Both the position numbers and the translations under genes were made by a program. From Chrysopilus asiliformis (lineage: Eukaryota; Arthropoda; Insecta; Diptera; Rhagionidae), in the NCBI GenBank assembly GCA_964034945.1, contig OZ035962.1:73981597-74045596 (forward strand): a stretch of 64,000 nt of DNA, read 5' to 3'. This document shows positions 58,855 to 64,000 of this stretch, one piece after another; within the stretch, counting starts at the first letter, position 1; every line of letters starts with the position of its first letter. Below the pieces are notes generated by a model. That model saw only the letters and a list, made by a program, of their open reading frames with translations, was not told where the DNA came from and searched no databases.

Positions 58855-59170
58855 GGAAAGTATTGTGTGGATGATGGAGGCTGACTCCAGAACGGGAGCA
58901 GATCTGATTAGTACGAAATCCGTTTCAGGCAAAATTATGAGGATGTCCGTGCATCTGTCTGTCCGTTTTACATATTTTAAATAACTCAAGAACTCGTTGA
59001 GCTAACGACTTGAATTTTTTTTGTAAATGAGTTTTGCGAAAATGATAGTTTTCTGTCAACTTTTGGAGAAGTAACGGTAGGTATAATAGGTACCTCCCGT
59101 TAACGGGATTGGACCACTTCTAGGTCAATTCCCTGAAAAGTCATGCCTCGATTGACTTCTGAAACTTAAG
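58855..59170. repeat. Family B dispersed repeat
   Basis: Matches 36040-36300 and, inverted, 63640-63918: AATTATGAGGATGTCCGTGC, CTGTCTGTCCG and TCAAGAACTCGTTGAGC. Confidence 0.78.
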
Positions 59171-59596
59171 GCACCCACAAACGAGAAACCTTGTTTTCAA
59201 CATTGTTGTAAATCGGGTTGTAAGCTTTTGCCACAGACGAAACGAAATGTTGGCAACCAAGTTGTGAACAGCCTCCGACTGAGAACTCAACAGTGCAATT
59301 AAAATTTTTCTTGTAACCTTTACTGAATGATTTTGTCGTTATTAAAATTTACAAAACCTATATTATACTTGTTTGATACATTTTAGTTGTTTTTTAAGCA
59401 GTTGGGTGTTTATTTTTTTAACAATATTATAAAACACGAAATATTTTAGCCGAAAACCTCAAAAAATATCAGTTGTGATCAACACGAAACTTTTCCCTGA
59501 GATATTGACTTTCGGAAAAAATATGTAAAAAATAATATTTTTTTCAAATATCTTGAGAACTGTTAAGGGCGGTTTACACGGAGACAGTTACTGGAA

Positions 59597-61188
59597 TAGG
59601 GATGCCAACGATACCTAGGGATGCCAACGATATATCGATGTTTGCGAAACATCGAGGTTTCGTTAAAAAATATCGAGTTTTAACCTCGATGTTGAACAGG
59701 TCGATATTTCGAGGTATCGATGTTGTTATCCACGATGTTGAAAAAGCCGATATATCGAAGTATCGATGTTGTCCGCGATGTTAGAACATTACTCTTCATA
59801 AAATTAGTAGAGAAACTAATTTTAGCTGATTTAATATAGCCACTCTACTTAAAGATTTGTTTCAAATTTTCTTTGCTATCAATTTTCGGTTTCATCTTTC
59901 TACAAGATTTCGCAAAAAATACCAGAGCTAGCCATGAAATTTTACAGAGAAGTTTGATCCTGATGTGGAAATCCGTTAACCGGAAGTAACTAAAACGGCG
60001 GCTTTTTAAAAACTATGCGGTTTTTTACGATTTATTCCGAAACTAACCATTTTCCAGTAGTCTTATGTATTACAAAACTTGGAGACAATAAAATTTGCTA
60101 CATTTGTGTCTTTTACTAGAACTCCGTTATGAAGATATGCCGGTATTTCAAAAAAAATAGTTTTTTGCGAATATCTCGAAAACTAACGGGTTTTTGGTGG
60201 TTCAACGTATAAGAAGAATTAAAACCGTGTTAATTCTACCTGGGTGCACTCCACCCACAGTAGAGCATCCACCAGGTGGCTAAATTATTTATTAAATGTA
60301 ACTTTTACAAAACATCGGAAAAACATCGAGGTATCGATGTTTTCAGGACGATGTTTTCTGACATCGATGTCGCCTTAAAAAAAACATCGATTTTCGATAT
60401 ATCGATGTTGTATGAACGATGTTGCATCCCTAACGATACCTCGATATTTGCAAAACTGAGGTTTTAACCTCGATATTGAACAGGCCGATATATCGAGGTA
60501 TCGATGTTATTATCCACGATGTTAGAACATTACTCTTCATAAAATTAGTAGAGAAACTAAGGGACTAGTTTTTAGATATATTTAATATGGCCACTCTACT
60601 TAAAGATTCGTTTAAATTTCCTTTGGTATAAATTTTCGGTTTCATCTTTCTACAGGATTTCGCAAAAAATACCAGAGCTAGCAATGAAATTTTACAGAAA
60701 AGTTTGGTCCTGATGTGGAAATTCGTTAACCGGAAGTAACCAAAAGGGCGGCTTTTTAAAAACACGATTTCGTTTTTTGCTATTTATTCCAAAACTAGCC
60801 ATTTTTCAGTAGTCTTATGTATTACAAAACTTGGAGACAATACAATTTGCTACATTTATGTCTTTTACTAGAACTCAGTATCTCAAGCCGTTATGAAGAT
60901 AGCCGGTATTTAAAAAAAATAGTTTTTTGCGAATATCTCGAAAACTAACGGGTTTTTGGTGGTTCAACGTATAAGAAGAATTAAAACCGTGTTAATTCTA
61001 CCTGCGTGCACTCCGCCCACAGTAGAGCATCCGCCAGGTGGCTAAATTATTTATTAAATTTAACTTTTTCAAAACATCGGAAAACATCGAGGTATGTTTT
61101 CAGGACGATGTTTTTTGACATCGATGTCGCCTTAAAAAAACATCGATTTTCGATATATCGAGGTTTTATGAACGATGTTGCATCCCTA
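59597..61188. mobile_element. hAT-type element G, copy 2 (outer)
   Basis: Starts TAGGGATGCCAACGATACC, ends GTTGCATCCCTA, and is flanked by the perfect 8-bp duplication TACTGGAA (59589-59596, 61189-61196). It is interrupted 19 bases from its left end by another copy of itself. Confidence 0.92.
59616..60432. mobile_element. hAT-type element G, copy 3 (inner)
   Basis: An 817-base copy with both ends intact, inserted in copy 2 with the duplication ACGATACC (59608-59615, 60433-60440). Its centre carries the same family D core as the other copies. No transposase. Confidence 0.92.
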
Positions 61189-61833
61189 TACTGGAAACGA
61201 GTAGCTATAAATACACGCGATTTGCAGTAGTGTGAATCGCTCGCATATGTGTGAGAATTACTAGAAACGAGTAGAACGCCGTTCTACTTTTTTGGACAGT
61301 AGAAACTAATACAAGCATACGCAGCCGTATTCAGACAATGCGGTTTTATGCGTGTTGGTTTTTCCTGATTCCGATTGCAGTTTTTGCCGCGGGAAATTAT
61401 CAGTTGCGTAGCATTTCCTTTTTGGCGATCCATTGAAGTGCCTAGCATTTCTTTTTTGGCGATCCATTTTCTTCTTCCGATTTTTTAGTTTACTAGCACA
61501 CAACAACAAAATACACGAATTTAGAATTTTCTTTACTTTCCGACTTTTAGCTGAACTCATTTTTAATGTTCTAAAGAAAACGCTACGATAATGTACAATG
61601 ACACGATATATTTTTTCGGAAAATTTTAGGTTATGTTTTCACGCAGCTGTCATTTTACTAGAAAGTGCTACTGGAAACGTGTAAACGAAGAAAACTACCA
61701 CTTTCACACTACTCGATTCCAGTAACTCTCTTTGTGTAAACCACGCTTTAGAAATACGTATAAACCGTTAAAGAAAAAATGTAGGGATAATGCAGCGACC
61801 GTCAAGTCCATTCTGCAGTGATTTGGTATTATG

Positions 61834-62156
61834 TAAGTCCGCATGCCGTTTGCGGACTAGACTCTCTACGATCATATGCGTTGGTTCGCGTTGAACTGTC
61901 AAACGTGAGAAAGATTCGTTTCAGTCGTCAAAGATTTTATTTATTTTTCAAAATAATAGCAATGTTTCCAAGTGTAGCACTTCTTTTCTTTAATGATAAT
62001 AACAACACTGATATGAAAATTATAAGAAAATCAATGATAAGAAAATCAAACACAGTCCCTTTTTCTCGTAACCTCGAAATGTCACTGGAAAAGGTGAGTC
62101 CGCAGCCAAATAGATGCGGACTTGAAATTGCTTGAAACACAGGTCATGCGGACTTA
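61834..62156. mobile_element. MITE with TAAGTCCGCATG ends
   Basis: The ends TAAGTCCGCATGCC and complement of TAAGTCCGCATGACC pair; CTTGAACTGTCAAACG-like sequence lies inside. Its right end touches the next element. Confidence 0.65.
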
Positions 62157-62340
62157 TAAAGGGTGGTTAAATTTTAAGGGCCGATGTTGAATGTGAACCA
62201 CACCTAAACGTCAAGTTTTTTTCTGCATTTCATTTGACATTTCTCAATTTCAGACTAACTCAATTTGAACCATGGAAAGATACACAATCGAGCAACGCGT
62301 TAAAGTTATTCAGGCTTATTATGAAAATGTGCCTCATCAC

Positions 62341-62526
62341 TGAAGATGATTTTCTTCGAAAATTGATCATCCACTGTTGCCATTTCTTGCCACCATTCTG
62401 ACCATTGACGACGCTTGAAATGGTCAAGAGGCTTTAGTTCTTGAGTCAATTGCACCTTGTAAGCGTGTAAATGCAAGTCTTTATGCATAATGTTCATCAA
62501 CGACGAGCGTGGGAGGTGCAATTGTT
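62341..62526 (-). pseudogene. Tc1/mariner transposase middle fragment
   Basis: Contains LHLPRSSLMNIMHKDLHLHA, the RRQWSEWWQEM region and KKIIFSDEAHFHNK with the first catalytic Asp. The reading then runs into the inverted arm and stops. It joins in sequence with the fragment at 63132-63172 once the P-like element is set aside. Confidence 0.82.
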
Positions 62527-62534
62527 GGGCACGA

Positions 62535-63132
62535 CCAAGGCAAATAGAACACTAGGTATGTTCCGTTTCCGCGTTTAGTTTTCTCTCTTATTTATTGTGA
62601 CGTCATTCAGGTCGATGAGTTTGACAAATGGCGAAATTTGTTCGGTGTTTTGTTTAATGGTGAGTTTTTTTCGGTGTTTTTGGATTGTTTTTTTTATATT
62701 TTGTGATCAACTCCGAGAAAATTTTAAACTTCAATAGGATTATCGGTTAGCAGTTTAATTTAAAAGAAAATTGAAAGACAAATTTAGTGATAAAAGGAAA
62801 GGGGAAATTGAAAAAGAAAATACTTTAGTGGCGTCGCTTTATTAGAGCACCCAAAATGAAGTGTGCTGTAGTGGGGTGTATTAACTATCAAGGGAAGAAA
62901 TGTGATGGACACGCAATTAAATATTTCCATTTCCCAAAATGTGAAGATATTAAAGAAAAGTGGCGAGTGGCTTGTGGAAAAGGTGCCAAAATAAAATCAC
63001 ACCTTTCAAGAGTTTGTTCCCGCCACTTCACAGACGACGACTATATATTGTTCAGAGAACCAGGTCCGTGTGACGTCACAGCTCAAATGTCAAAATATTC
63101 GTAGCATACCTATGATAGTCTATTTGCCTTGG
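62535..63132 (+). mobile_element. P-like element with THAP domain
   Basis: Perfect 14-base ends CCAAGGCAAATAGA extend imperfectly to about 31 bases with AGGTATG. The duplicated target is GGCACGA (7 bp, or 8 bp GGGCACGA if one end base is shared): 62527-62534 and 63132-63139. P elements make 8-bp duplications, have inverted ends of about 31 bases and encode THAP-domain transposases. Only the THAP part is present, so this is a deletion derivative. Confidence 0.85.
62856..63104 (+). CDS. THAP-domain protein of the P-like element
   Basis: 82 codons from an ATG to a stop. MKCAVVGCINYQGKK opens with the Cys-x4-Cys pair, IKYFHFPKCEDIKEKWRVAC has the family Phe-Pro and Trp, and LSRVCSRHFTDDDY supplies the Cys-x2-His that completes the C2CH zinc site. 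This is a complete THAP domain, which binds DNA sequence-specifically. No transposase catalytic region follows; the frame stops about 30 bases before the element's right end. It might act as a repressor if expressed, but that is inference. Confidence 0.85.
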   Translation: MKCAVVGCINYQGKKCDGHAIKYFHFPKCEDIKEKWRVACGKGAKIKSHLSRVCSRHFTDDDYILFREPGPCDVTAQMSKYS

Positions 63133-63639
63133 GGCACGACGACGAGTTGAGGTGGACGGCTCTTCAGCCACACTAAGCCTGAATAACTTTAACGCGTTGC
63201 TCGATTGTGTATCTTTCCATGGTTCAAATTGAGTTAGTCTGAAATTGAGAAATGTCAAATGAAATGCAGAAAAAAACTTGACGTTTAGGTGTGGTTCACA
63301 TTCAACATCGGCCCTTAAAATTTAACCACCCTTTATAATACCAAAACAGTCCGCAGTGGCAGATTTGCCGCAGTACGACGAGTCGCGCGACTTTCATAAT
63401 AGGGCTACATGTTTCTTAAAAATTTGGTTATATTCATTTTTCATAAAACTGCATAATTTTCAAGAGATTCTAAAAAAACGATTTTTTTTTCAAATATCTT
63501 GAAAACCATTAGATAGATAAAGCAAAAAAACACAAAAAAAAATATATTCTTTAAATTTTGTTATATTCATTTTTTCTCAAAAGCGAATAATTTTCGAGAA
63601 TTTTTCAAAAAAATGTTATTTTGTCAAAGAAATTGTATT

Positions 63640-63918
63640 TAGGTACCCGGTATAGCTACCGTTATTCTTCCAAAAGTTGATAGAAAACTACGATTTTTGT
63701 AAAATTTCTTCACGCAAAATTTCAAGTCGCTAGGTCAACGCGTTCTCGAGTTATTTAAGATACGTGCAACGGACGGACCGACAGATAGATGCACAGACAT
63801 CCTCATAATTTTGTCTAAAACGGATTTCGTACTGATCAGAAATTTTCTATCCGTCCCCGTTCTCGAGTTGATCTTCTTCGTCATGAATACAATACTTCCC
63901 TCTATAGAAGAGGATAGT
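63640..63918 (-). repeat. Family B dispersed repeat, minus strand
   Basis: The inverse of 58855-59170: TCCTCATAATTTTGTCT, GATGCACAGACATCC and the outer end CTCTATAGAAGAGGATAGTA. Confidence 0.75.
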
Positions 63919-64000
63919 AAAAATCAATTGATATTTTTAATCGAGCATATTAAATTATATCCTATAATTATATCACGACAACGTTATGGTTTTTTTTCAT

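Larger units (their letters stand above)
59564..61750. mobile_element. MITE H, split by nested hAT elements
   Basis: The ends TAAGGGCGGTTTACACG and complement of TAAAGCGTGGTTTACAC continue with AGTTACTGGAA. Without the inserts it is about 590 bases. It encodes nothing recognisable. Confidence 0.75.
62159..63333. mobile_element. Palindromic Tc1/mariner derivative
   Basis: The long inverted arms (about 160 bases, 62159-62321 and about 63178-63333) both begin AAGGGTGGTTAAATTTTAAG and both contain the transposase start MERYTIEQRVKVIQAY. TA flanks both ends. On the minus strand the centre carries fragments of the transposase middle (62341-62530) and SVAEEPSTSTRRRA (63132-63172). One end thus appears to have been replaced by an inverted copy of the other. 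Confidence 0.85.

Noticed and set aside
34921..64000. Search for Ig-domain exons of the adhesion gene
   Set aside because: No minus-strand frame shows the Ig pattern (Cys, Trp, DxGxYxC), so I do not claim one; they probably lie beyond the window.
1..64000. CRISPR arrays, rRNA and confident tRNA genes
   Set aside because: No regularly spaced repeats with unique spacers, no rRNA-like blocks, and no cloverleaf with good A and B boxes; the tRNA-like segment at 40780 is at most a decayed SINE.

Overview
This window looks like insect nuclear DNA, most plausibly from a dipteran with a large, transposon-rich genome. It is AT-rich, its genes are split by introns with GT/AG borders, one intron is 13 kb long, and the space between exons is filled with nested DNA transposons, MITEs (short non-autonomous elements) and degenerate repeats. 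I cannot name the species. Only two cellular loci can be supported, both on the minus strand.

Locus 1 (about 1-17501) is ABHD17, a serine hydrolase that removes palmitate from membrane proteins. Four coding exons (17501-17227, 3910-3536, 3423-3298, 2256-2166) join with matching phases into 288 residues with a complete Ser-Asp-His triad. The most interesting signal follows the stop. After a TGA followed by CACAAA the same frame stays open to a good splice donor, continues in phase across an intron to an exon at 1576, meets one TAG that is also followed by CACAAA, and then stays open for 493 codons to the window edge. This fits stop-codon readthrough, a dicistronic transcript, or a gene with a disrupted start; transcript data would separate these.

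Locus 2 (29247-34920, minus) is the 3' end of an immunoglobulin-superfamily cell-adhesion gene. One exon holds a fibronectin type III domain split by long Gly/Ser/His-rich insertions. A terminal exon, joined in phase, encodes a linker and a C-terminal hydrophobic tail that looks like a GPI-anchor signal. The upstream (Ig) exons were not found here.

The rest is mobile DNA. The first intron of ABHD17 (3911-17226) holds a 2.55-kb hAT element sitting in a MITE and carrying three smaller elements; two inverted copies of one MITE, one split by a Tip100-like hAT and the other by a Harbinger-like element with a MADF gene; and Tc1/mariner relics. Downstream come a 5'-truncated jockey-like LINE with a 13-bp target-site duplication (18-21 kb), mariner-like relics (21-23, 44-45, 54 kb), hAT elements including one inserted in its own kind (59.6-61.2 kb), two TTAA-flanked elements that each carry the same satellite-like repeat, and a P-like element with a THAP domain inside a palindromic mariner derivative (62.2-63.3 kb). 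At least four related dispersed repeat families (called A-D here) recur throughout. Long stretches at 11-13, 26.7-28.4, 37-39, 41-43, 45-47, 49-52 and 55-58.8 kb show no recognisable gene.
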